Origin: SIG588 sp045591985
Lineage (GTDB): Bacteria > Bacillota > Clostridia > Oscillospirales > Acutalibacteraceae
Assembly (NCBI GenBank): GCA_045591985.1
Contig: JAZNTV010000002.1
Coordinates: 25,248 to 89,247, forward strand
Direction of reading: 5' to 3'
DNA length: 64,000 nucleotides
Part shown: in pieces, positions 51,270-61,100 of the stretch
Position numbering within the stretch: the stretch's first letter is position 1
Layout of the letters: each line of letters opens with the position of its first letter
Notes under the pieces: model-generated
What the model saw: only the letters and a program-made list of their open reading frames with translations
Database searches by the model: none
Told to the model about the DNA's origin: nothing
Program-made: the position numbers and the translations under genes

Positions 51270-52745
51270 ATGAACGAACAGGATTACCGTCCCGATAACG
51301 GTATGGATACACCGGCACCGTCGGAGCCGTCCGTGCCGCAAGAGCCTTCGATTCCGTCGGAGCCACCCGTACCCCAAGAACCGACAACACCTCCCGCACC
51401 GCCGACACCGAACGATCGGCAAAGCGCCACACCCACATGGAGCGCGCCCCCGACACCGCCGCCGAGCGGTTGGCACCAACAGCCGACGCCCCCGACACAA
51501 AACACCTATATGTGGTCGGCGCCGACTTCGACGCCGACACCGCCGCCGAAGAAACCGCGGAACTCTTCCGCCGTATGGATCGCCATACTGGGTGCGGTGT
51601 GTGCCGTTTGTGTGTTGCTTTCGGCCGGTTTGTTTGTCGTCACCTTCCTAAACGAAGGCAACGATAACACCGACGGCACCGACAAGCCGACCCTTTCGAT
51701 CTTTGACAAGGACAAAGACGAGGACGCGGACAAGGAAGAACCCAAAGAGGCACCTCCTATTGTGACGACCGAACCGAAAGAAGAGGGGCTGAGCTCTTCC
51801 CAAATTGTGGCCGACAACCTGAACTCCACCGTCATTATTCGCATGTATACCAACGTAAGCACCGGCTTCTTCTCGCAAACGGTGGAAGAGACCTCGGCCG
51901 GCGAGGCCACCGGCATCGTATGGACAGCCGACGGATATATCATTACCAATGCGCACTGTGTATACAGTGAAGATCTCGGTGCGCTGTTCTCTCGCATCGA
52001 GGTAGAACTGTATGACGGTACCGTTTTTCCGTCGGCAACCGTGATCGGTTACGACACCACTACCGACTTAGCGGTGATTTCGGTTGATTCCGAAAGTCTG
52101 ACCCCCGCCGTTTTCGGTGATTCGGATGCCTTGCAATTGGGCGACCGCGTGTTGGCGCTCGGCAACAACAGCGGCCTCGGTTGGACCGTAACGGGCGGCA
52201 TGGTCTCAGGTCTTGCACGCGACGTATACGAAGAGACCAACTATGCCATTAAGTGTTTACAGGTCGATGCCGTTATCAATCCCGGCAACTCGGGCGGCCC
52301 GTTGCTCAATTCGTCCGGTCAGGTGGTCGGCATCAACTCCGCTAAGATCGTCGCTTCGGGCTATGAGGGACTCGGCTTCTCGATCCCGATCAACGAAGCC
52401 AAGACAGTTTTGCAGGATCTGGTATCCTATGGTTATGTAAAAGGTCGCGTGATGTTGGGCATCGAAGGCTATACCTTTGACACCTATCGTGGTTATGAAG
52501 GCTTTTATATCTCGGCTATCGCGCCGAACTCCTGCTTCGCAGGCACCCGCGCACAGGCGGGGGATATTATCACCCACATCAACAACGTGCGTGTGAAGAG
52601 TTACGCCGAAATGCGCGAACAGCTCACCTCCTATCCGGTAGGTGAAAACGTAACGGTCACTTTGATGCGCATTCAGCGTAACAGTCCCACCATCGAAACC
52701 ATCGACGTGCAGATCACGCTGATGGAAAGCGACGGTTCCGTGTAA
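51270..52745 (+). CDS. htrA: HtrA/DegP-like membrane-anchored serine protease with PDZ domain
   Basis: A 491-residue protease for quality control at the cell surface. A cytoplasmic Pro/Thr-rich N-terminus of about 95 residues is followed by one membrane helix (102-126), an acidic Asp/Glu/Lys spacer, a trypsin-like domain with His229 (TNAHC), Asp267 (TTDLAVI) and Ser341 (GNSGGPL), and a C-terminal PDZ domain (about 395-485). The Pro-rich intracellular tail is much longer than in Bacillus HtrA. AAAGGATG precedes the ATG. Its location directly after a two-component system suggests stress control. Confidence 0.94.
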   Translation: MNEQDYRPDNGMDTPAPSEPSVPQEPSIPSEPPVPQEPTTPPAPPTPNDRQSATPTWSAPPTPPPSGWHQQPTPPTQNTYMWSAPTSTPTPPPKKPRNSSAVWIAILGAVCAVCVLLSAGLFVVTFLNEGNDNTDGTDKPTLSIFDKDKDEDADKEEPKEAPPIVTTEPKEEGLSSSQIVADNLNSTVIIRMYTNVSTGFFSQTVEETSAGEATGIVWTADGYIITNAHCVYSEDLGALFSRIEVELYDGTVFPSATVIGYDTTTDLAVISVDSESLTPAVFGDSDALQLGDRVLALGNNSGLGWTVTGGMVSGLARDVYEETNYAIKCLQVDAVINPGNSGGPLLNSSGQVVGINSAKIVASGYEGLGFSIPINEAKTVLQDLVSYGYVKGRVMLGIEGYTFDTYRGYEGFYISAIAPNSCFAGTRAQAGDIITHINNVRVKSYAEMREQLTSYPVGENVTVTLMRIQRNSPTIETIDVQITLMESDGSV

Positions 52746-52759
52746 AATCCAAATAAAAA

Positions 52760-52798
52760 AGCCCCCGCTGTTCGCCTTTGAACGCGGGGGTATATTTT
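52760..52798. terminator. Bidirectional intrinsic terminator
   Basis: GCCCCCGC plus GTTC (one bulged T) pairs with GAAC plus GCGGGGG around GCCTTT; T-rich tails on both strands, between convergent htrA and asnA. Confidence 0.85.
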
Positions 52799-52847
52799 TG
52801 CAAATTTGCCGTTCTTGTAATAAACGTATTCGATTATACAAATCGTA

Positions 52848-53858
52848 TTACAGAAGTGGGATGCCGGCGGCGGCACATGCCGCATGGTCTTCTGCCGACC
52901 AAACCGAAGCGAGCACTTCACCGATGTGCAATTTTTCGAGCAGCAACAGGCAAATACGCGATTGTCCGATACCGCCGCCGATGGTAAGCGGCAGTTCTCC
53001 CGCCGCCACTGCGCGGTGATACGGGAACTGCAAGCGCTCTTCGCACCCTGCTTTTTTCAGCTGGACAGCCAATCGCTCGGCATTGACGCGAATACCCATA
53101 GACGACAGCTCAACAGGGCATTCCAACACATCGCTCCACAACAGCAGGTCGCCGTTGAGCGTCCAGTCGTCGTAGTCGGGCGCACGCCCGTCGTGGCGCT
53201 CTCCGCTTTTCAGCACATCACCGATCTGCATAAGGAACACCGTGCGCTGTTCTTTAACAATGGCGGCCTCGCGTTCCTTGGGGGTAAGTTTCGGGAACCT
53301 ATCCTCCAGTTCCTGCGATGTGATGAAGTACACTTCGCGGCGCACCTCTTCGGTCAGTTCCGGGTAGGCCGCCCGCACCATGTCTTTGGTATCGGCAATC
53401 ACATCGGCAATGGTCTGCACCGTCTGCTTCAAGAAGGCGAGATTGCGTTCGTCGGGGCGAAGCACCCGTTCCCAGTCCCACTGGTCCACCAATACGGCGT
53501 GCAGATTATCCATGTCGTCGTCGCGGCGGACGGCATTCATATCGGTATACAAGCCCTCGTCTTCACCGAAGCCGTAGTCGCGAAGAGCCATGCGCTTCCA
53601 TTTGGCAAGTGACTGTACGATCTCCATCGACTCGCCCGGGATCTCTTTCAAATCGAAGGTGACCTTACGCTCCACACCGTTCAGGTCGTCGTTGATACCG
53701 GCCGAAGACGCCACGATCAACGGCGCACTTACGCGGTCTAGTCCGAGCGCCGCACCCAGCCGCTGTTCAAAACCGTCCTTTACCATTTTGATAGCGCGTT
53801 CCGTATCGCGTAAGGACAGCACGGGGCGATATCCTTCTTTTAAAATCAACCGTTTCAT
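52848..53858 (-). CDS. asnA: Aspartate-ammonia ligase
   Basis: A 336-residue ammonia-dependent asparagine synthetase related to class II aminoacyl-tRNA synthetases. RVSAPLIVASSAGINDDLNGVERKVTF, VQSLAKWKRMAL, YTDMNAVRRDDDMDNLHAVLVDQWDWE, WNGDL-like ENLNGDLLLWSDVLE and GGGIGQSRICLLLLEK are diagnostic. The ATG at 53858 follows GGAGGTTTAT; the slightly longer GTG start would begin inside the ribosome site. The upstream 250-base leader is an Asn-specific T-box, so expression rises when tRNA-Asn is uncharged. Confidence 0.96.
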   Translation of the reverse strand: MKRLILKEGYRPVLSLRDTERAIKMVKDGFEQRLGAALGLDRVSAPLIVASSAGINDDLNGVERKVTFDLKEIPGESMEIVQSLAKWKRMALRDYGFGEDEGLYTDMNAVRRDDDMDNLHAVLVDQWDWERVLRPDERNLAFLKQTVQTIADVIADTKDMVRAAYPELTEEVRREVYFITSQELEDRFPKLTPKEREAAIVKEQRTVFLMQIGDVLKSGERHDGRAPDYDDWTLNGDLLLWSDVLECPVELSSMGIRVNAERLAVQLKKAGCEERLQFPYHRAVAAGELPLTIGGGIGQSRICLLLLEKLHIGEVLASVWSAEDHAACAAAGIPLL

Positions 53859-53875
53859 ATAAACCTCCACAAAAA

Positions 53876-54134
53876 AACTGTTCGTCCTATTGTATTAGGA
53901 CGAACAGTTTGAAATGTCCGCGGTACCACCTAATTTATCTCCTTTTCGGAGATCTCTCACTTCCGTCAAAGCGGGCCCGCTTAACGCACGGCACACGGCA
54001 CGGCCTACTGCCCGCAAACGGGGTTCAGCCTGCGGCTCAAAAGTGTTTTTCACACGAGTGCTGCTGCAAGGCTTACACCGCCCCTTGCTCGCTGTGAGTG
54101 CGTGTTCGTGCTACTCCTCTTCATCAACGCCTGT
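53876..54134 (-). ncRNA. T-box riboswitch leader, asparagine-specific
   Basis: On the minus strand the leader starts near 54134 and contains GATGAAGAGGAGTA at the base of stem I, a specifier-loop segment in which AAC (54047-54045), the Asn codon, precedes ACTTTTGAGC, and the T-box core GGTGGTACCGCGG (53930-53918). It ends in a 14-base terminator stem (53876-53889 with 53896-53909) followed by T-run, immediately before the asnA ribosome site. Uncharged tRNA-Asn would stabilise the antiterminator and allow asnA transcription. Confidence 0.95.
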
Positions 54135-54140
54135 GCGGAC

Positions 54141-54169
54141 AGCATATCACAATCTGCGGCGTTTGTCAA
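54141..54169 (-). promoter_or_regulatory. Promoter of the asnA T-box transcript
   Basis: Minus-strand TTGACA (54164-54169), 17 bases, TATGCT (54141-54146) with TGA extension; it begins only six bases from the mscS stop codon. Confidence 0.85.
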
Positions 54170-54174
54170 CTGTT

Positions 54175-54987
54175 TTATTCGTTTTTCACATGAACGTCCA
54201 TCTGCGGGAACGGCACCTGCACACCCTGTTTGTCAAACTCATCCTTGACCCGCTCCATAAGATCGAACCGTACATCCCAATAGTCGTCCGTTTTACACCA
54301 GGCGCGCACCGTAAAGCGCAACGCGCTGTCGCCGTGCTCTGCAAGGCGCGCAAACGGCGCGGGATCGGCAAGCACTTGCGGATGTGCCGTCACCACCCCT
54401 TGCAACAGCGCTTTCACCGCCTGGATATCGCTCGCATACGCGACAGAAAAGGTGAGATCCACCCGACGCCGTTCCACTGCCGAGTAATTTTGCACCACCG
54501 AATTGCTGAGCGTCCCGTTCGGTATGGTGATCACCTTGTTATCGGGTGTGCGCAAGACGGTATATACCACCGTAATGTCTGTTACCGTGCCGGCAGCATC
54601 GGGTGTCTCAATATAATCGTTCACCTTAAACGGCTTGAAAATAAGCAACATAAGGCCGCCTGCCACATTGCTGAGCGACCCTTGCAGCGCCAGACCGATC
54701 GCAACACCGCAAGACGCCAACGCCGTAATAAAGGACGTGGCGGGGATCCCCAGCATCATCGCCACTGTCACAAACAACAGCACATAGGTGAGCACTGTCA
54801 CACCGCTTGAAAGGAAGGTGCGCACCCCTTCATCCACCTTTGCCAATCGGGGGGTACGCAAAATCCAACGACGCAACCAGCGTGCTACGCGCCAGCCGAT
54901 AAACAACACCAACGCGGCACTGAGCAATCGCGCACCGAACGAAGAAATCAATTGCCACAGAAAGGACCATATTGCGCCCCAATTCAT
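54175..54987 (-). CDS. mscS: MscS-family mechanosensitive channel
   Basis: A 270-residue small-conductance mechanosensitive channel for relief of hypo-osmotic stress. Three helices (about 15-35, 60-85 and 87-110); the pore helix ALASCGVAIGLALQGSLSNVAGGLMLLIF shows the Gly/Ala packing of TM3. The beta domain (FKVNDYIETPDAAGTVTDITVVYTVLRTPDNKVITIPNG) and the C-terminal alpha/beta part are typical. AAGGAGGA precedes the ATG. Single gene with its own promoter. Confidence 0.94.
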   Translation of the reverse strand: MNWGAIWSFLWQLISSFGARLLSAALVLFIGWRVARWLRRWILRTPRLAKVDEGVRTFLSSGVTVLTYVLLFVTVAMMLGIPATSFITALASCGVAIGLALQGSLSNVAGGLMLLIFKPFKVNDYIETPDAAGTVTDITVVYTVLRTPDNKVITIPNGTLSNSVVQNYSAVERRRVDLTFSVAYASDIQAVKALLQGVVTAHPQVLADPAPFARLAEHGDSALRFTVRAWCKTDDYWDVRFDLMERVKDEFDKQGVQVPFPQMDVHVKNE

Positions 54988-55022
54988 AACGATATCCTCC
55001 TTGACCGTGTTTTATGCCCTTT

Positions 55023-55051
55023 ACTATAATACAAATTCCTTAGAAATACAA
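55023..55051 (-). promoter_or_regulatory. Promoter of mscS
   Basis: Minus-strand TTGTAT (55046-55051), a 17-base spacer and TATAGT (55023-55028). Confidence 0.7.
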
Positions 55052-55063
55052 GAGATTTAAAAG

Positions 55064-55098
55064 AAAAACCGCCCGTTACCGCAGTAACAGGCGGTTTT
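55064..55098 (-). terminator. Intrinsic terminator of the surface-protein gene
   Basis: AAAACCGCC and GTTAC pair with GTAAC and GGCGGTTTT with one mismatch; on the minus strand a TTTTTC tail follows. Confidence 0.82.
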
Positions 55099-55119
55099 GA
55101 TAAGTGAATGGCCCTGCTT

Positions 55120-58100
55120 TTACGCCGCGTCTTCCTCTTTACGACGGCGCTTACCGCACAGCAGCATAACGATAAACAGTCCGCCGCTGATCGCTGCAAA
55201 CAGCGGCATATAGCCGACACCGCGATCACCCGTATCCTTCGCCGGCTCTGTTGCCGTGGTCGTAGGCGGTACCGTCGTGGTTACTGTGGTCGGTGCCACC
55301 GTCGTCGCCGCGGTGGTGGTCGTGGTGGTCGTGGTCGTAGTAGTCGTAGTGGTCGTGGTGGTCGTAGTCGTAGGCGGCGTATAGACGTTACGGAAGACGA
55401 TCTCTTCCGTCGCGCCGCCGCTGACGTTGACAGAATCCAACACCAACGCGCCTTCGCCGTTGCTTATCACCGTGACTGTCACGGTATACACCGTGGAATC
55501 ATAGGTAACAGCGGCATCGTCGCCCGTCTCTTCGGCAATGCGATAGACGTACGTACCCGCCTTGTAGAGCGAAAGGGCACCGAATGTGAAGGTGTTACCC
55601 ACATTTGTGACTTTGTCCAACCCTCCACCGACTTCGTTGAACAACACAAAGGCGAACTCGCCGTCTGTGATCGCACGGCCCGTCAGTTCCTTTATGCCGC
55701 CGAGGATCAGTTCGTACGGTTGTGCGGTGTAGTTCTTCACTTCGTTGGTCTCGTACTCGTTACCGCCGGAGAGTACCGTCGCGGTGTTCGGGATCACGCC
55801 CGCTTCGTCCGCGGTGACCTCCACCGTAAACCGCACGGTGATCGATTCGCCTGCCGCCACCGTCTTGTTCCAGACGATGTTGTTACCGCTTACCATGCCG
55901 CCGTCCAGCACTTCCACCAAGGCGGTGTATGACGGTACGGTGTCGCGAATCTCCGCGTCAACCGCCGTCTCTTCGGTATTCCAATAGGTGATCGTGTAGG
56001 TCAGGATGTCGCCCCGTTCCACTTCTTCACCGTCGATGCTGACCGTGAGGTCACCCGCCTTGAACACGTCTTTCACGGGAACGACCGTGTGGTTGCGCAC
56101 CACATTGGTCTCATAGGTGTTTTCCCCTTCTGTTATGGTTGCACCGTTCGGGATCACCACGTTTTCGCCCGTAACTTCCACCGTGAAGGACACGGTCGCG
56201 TCCGTATCGGGAGCCACGTTCGATACCGACCAGGTGACCACGCCGCCGACAGGCACGCCGCCGTTGTCTGCCGACACGAACACCGTGTGGGCAGGGATGG
56301 TGTCGGTAACCGTGATGTCCACCGCCACGCTGTCGTAGTTATGATAGGTGATCACATAGGTGAGCCTATCGCCCACTTCGACTTCTTCACCGTCGATGCT
56401 GACCGTAAGGTCGTTCGCCCGGAAGACATCCTTCTTGGTAATCGCATCGTGATGTACATTGTGGAAACCGAGGTCGTCGCGTCCCTTCACCGAGGTGATC
56501 TGTGTCACACTGTCATCCACATACAGGACACCTTTGCCGTCGTCCTTCACCGTCAGCTTCACGGTATAGACATTACGATCCCAACGGATGAGCCCCCACA
56601 GGATGCTCGCCTGCTCACGGATGGTGAGGGTATACTCACCGACCGCATCAAACGATACCTCATCGAAGGTGACCTTACCGGTTGCGGTATCGTTCTGTTT
56701 CTGCTGAGTGGCAACGCTGTCGCCTTCCAGAATGAAATCGAACGCTTTCATCGCATCGCCCGTATACGTCTTCTGCGCTTCGGGTACATAGGTAGCGGGA
56801 GATACCTCGTAACGGTTCTCGAACACAAGGCCGCTCACCGTGACCATGCGACGGTTTTGGGCATCGGCGGTCACGGTCACGCCGCCTTCGGCGGTGACGG
56901 TAGGAATCAAATGGCCGTTTCCGTCGTCCTCCACCGACACGGTAATGCGGTATTCCGCATTGTCGTATACGATGCCGTCCACCTTGTTACCGCCGTGCAC
57001 TTCGCGCACGACGTAATAACGTACGCCGGCGGTGGAGTAGGTCTTGGTGCCGAAGGAGAACGCCCCTTCGCCGCCGCTTTGATACGTTGCCGTCGTCGGA
57101 TCGATCACCCATTGATCGTTTGCTTCGTACAGTACAAACTCAAACTCCTTGGCCGATGCCGCCACGGCACTCCAATCGCCCGCAAGAGCTTTTTCGCCGT
57201 TGAAAACGACCTGGGCCGCTTCATGGGTGTAGGTATTGGCAAACACCACGGGAGTGCCGTTGTAGTCTGCCACCGCCGTCAGCGTGCCGTCGCCGTTATC
57301 GGTTACCGTCACCGTGACGGCAAATTCGACATCGTCATACCATACACCGCCCAGATTTCCCACGGTTTCCACAACCGTATAGCGGTGCACACCTGCCGCG
57401 GTATAACGGATGGGGGTGAACACAATTTCTCCGTTTACGCGATTGTACCCGCTGGAAACGGGAACCCCGTTTTCCAGCACGGTGAAGGAGAACATGCCCT
57501 CTTCCATCGGCATCTCGGCACCCGTCACACGGTTTGTGTAGCGCTTGACACCAACCAACGTAATGTCGGTGGGAGCAACCGTGTAGCGGTTGATAAACAA
57601 CCCGCGATCGGTGTTGCCCGTGCCGGGACGGTAAAGGGTGGTCCTTGCCGTCAAGTGTCCGTCGCCGGGATCGCTGACATTCACCGTGATGTGGTATTCA
57701 CCGGCGTCGTAGCTAACGCCGCCTGCGCGCTCGGCGGGGATCTGTTCTTTCAAAACGTAGTAGTATTCGCCTTCCTCGCCGTCGTTGTAGTTGAGCGTCA
57801 TGCTGTAGGTGCCCGCACCTGTTATGTTCTCCACTTGCAACGGGGTATAATCGGTAACGGCAAATGAGGCGTCTGCCGCAAACAGCCGGAAAGTAAAGCG
57901 CTTGTCGACATCGGCCACTTCCGACCAATCGCCCGCCAATGTCTTTTCGCCGTTCAGTGTAACCGACACCGACCGTGCTTCATAGTGGTTGATGATATGG
58001 ATCGTTTGATAATTCTCCGAAGGGGTAACCGTCAACACACCGTTTTCATGATCAACGGTAATCGTTACGGTATGCACCGTATCGTCCCACGTGATCCCGC

Positions 58101-61100
58101 TCCGGGCGTCCTTAACCTCTTTTACGTAATAGATATCGCTTTGAGGAAGATTGCCCACATCCAGTTCGGCAGCCGTGTAGGTAAGGGGAGAGAAGGAGAA
58201 GGTGCCGTCCGCACGGTTTACCGTTGTCTCGATCAGATCGGTACATGCCGCATCGCGGTACAACCCGAAGGTGAATTCGCCCGTTACCATCGCACGCCCG
58301 TTCAGCGTTTTCTTGCCGCCGACGGTAACCGTCTCTTCACCGTGGACCTTATAAACATTGCGGAACTTGACTTCAGTCACAGCGGCGCTTTCGCCCAGCT
58401 TGTGCAGCACAGACTCTGCCTTCAGCGTGCCGTCACCGTTATCGCTTACCACTACCGTAAGACGATACTCCGCATCGTCATAGTAGACGCCGTTCAACAC
58501 ATACAGCCCGCTCGCATCGTCTTTCTCCGCTTCGATCGGAACAACTTCTGTAAACTTGTAATGATACACACCGGTTTTTTCAAACGCAAGCGCAACCGTA
58601 TCGCGGACTCCCGGAGACACGGGGTATGTTTTTGCAACACTGCCGGCCAGCGGAACAAACGCCGCATCGGTTTGCTCAAGACGAATCGTATATTGCTCGC
58701 CCGTCTGCGGCAGACGACCTGCGATCTCCTTAGAAACCGTGACGTTTACGTCAGCAGGAGCCGGATCATACACATTTGTGAAGGTTGCCGTGTATGCGTT
58801 GTTCAAAGGGGGTATATTTTCGTTTGTTGCAAGATTCTTAAGAGTGCGTTCCGCAACCACCAGATCGCTTGACGCGTTTGCTTCGGTACGCACACCGAAC
58901 AGGAACGCGGTCGGATCGTATGCCATACCATTCAACAGATAGCGACCGCTTACGGCATCGAACGTCGCTTCGGCAGGGACATTTTCCACCACCTTATAAT
59001 AGTGCCACCCTTCGGTAGTCAGAAGCAGATTAAAGGTAGCGTCACCCAACGCCGAAGAAGTAACTGTCGTGCCGACCGTGCCCGCCGCTACCGTGCCCGC
59101 CGCATCGCAAGGATACAGCGTAAAGGTAAAGTCGGTCAGCAGATAACCGACATTCGCCTTGTCGTCCAGCGTTTTATGTACGTTTAAGGTCGTGTTGGTC
59201 GAATCCACACTATACTCATTCACAAAAGTGGTCTCAACCGCGGTGCCGTTCACATCGACATGTGCTTCTTCCTGCACCGCGACCTCTAACGCACCGTCTA
59301 CATTTTCATCGGTTACGATCACACGGAACAACGAGCGCTGCGTGGAATAACTCATACCGTTGGTGTCGTAGCCCGCCGGGGTCTGTTCGGAAGGTTTCAA
59401 CTCTACCACACGGAAGAAATAAGTGCCGATCTTATCGAAAGACAAGGTGTACCGTGCCGTACCGCTTTCATTGGCCGCTACCGTCAAATAGGTCTCGCCG
59501 TTGTCGGCCGCGATTGGCGGATAGGTGTTGTCCGAAAGCAACTGTTCCAAAACAAAAACGAATTCTTCATTACCGGTATATTGTACCGAATCCACAACCT
59601 TGTAAACCGTAATATCCAACGGCACATCAACCGGAGCAAACGTATCCACATAACGATTCAAGAACTCCGCCATGTTGGCGGCATTCGCGGAAATCGTTCC
59701 GCTTGCTGCCGAGAGTGTCGTATCGCCGTTCACGCTGTCCAGTTCGAATCCCGGCACGGAATCTTCGGTCACGGTATACGTCGTACCCTCCGGAATATCC
59801 AAAATGGCCAGCGATTCTTCGTTCTTCAGAACAATGAGCGAACCGTCTTCATACGTCACGTAACCGTTGGCGTCTACCTTGACCGTCGCACCGTCGGCCG
59901 TTTGGAACGCAGATGTTTCGTCGATACGGTCACCTGCCAGGTGCACACGGAAGGTGAAGGCTTTATCCGCCATCGCCTCCGGTACGGTTGTAAGCGTGTG
60001 TGTGATCTCCTTGCCGATGATCAAATCGCCGTATTGGTTCGGGGCGTTGGTGATCACCACCGGTACCATTTGGTCTGCACCTACCGTGAAGGCGGGAATC
60101 GTGAAGGCCGCTTCCGCTTTTTCTTCACCTGCCACCAGTGTCTTTACGACCTTGTATTCGCCGTGGATCTGTTCGCTGATTGTGACACCGGTCCCCGCAG
60201 GAATGCCCGAAACATATGCCGTTACATCAGCCGGCATAGTCAGCGTAAAGCGGTTGTTTTGAACCGGCGACATGGTCACGTCCCGCAACGCGTCGCCGTT
60301 TGCATCGGTCAAAATCGGCGTAAGGGCACCGGACAAATTCGTCAACACCACGTCAAACGTATATGCATTCGCATCGGCAATGGTTCCCTGTACCTCTTTG
60401 CGTAAAGTAAAACCGGTGGCAGGTGTCAACGTCAACGCGCCGTTGTTGCCGAGGAAAGCCACGTAATCCTGTTTGTCGTTGCTTTCAAACGTGGCGGGAT
60501 AATCGGCATACGCTAACGTTTGCGTCACATTCTCTTCTTTTTCTTTATAAAGCGAAGAAACATCGGCGTAGATCACTCCCGCCGGAATATACCACTGATC
60601 CTTTTCCGCGTCGTATATCGTTTTATCTTCCAGCGTGCTTGCTGCTACCTTCAGCAACTTTTCCAAGCGCCGATTTTGGTTGTAATAGTAGACTGTATGA
60701 TACCCTTCGGTCGGACGGATCGATCCTTTCACAGGATCGCCGTTCACATCCAACACGACCGTGTCTTCCGTATAGAAATACTGCTGATTATCCATGGCGG
60801 GTTGGAAATGGGATTTTGTCACCAAAGCGGTGGCCACTTCTTCACGATCGGGAATGCCGTTACCGTTTTTGTCGTTACCGATCGCCCACTGGTTGGTATA
60901 GAAGGTGACACTACCGTCCGCGTTGCGATGGACATGCCCTCCTTTGGCAATATGCTCTGCGATCTTGGATTCCATATTAACGGTATTGATATCCTCTCGC
61001 AGACCCACTTCGAAAACCAACCGCATCGGAATGGCGTCCTCCCGCTCCAGCGCCTCAACTGATGTGGGATCCTCTTCATCCAACGTTACATTATAGTGTA

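Noticed and set aside
56089..57867. A 592-codon plus-strand frame inside the giant adhesin gene
   Set aside because: Antisense shadow of the repeat domains: composition follows the complementary codons and no domain is recognisable.
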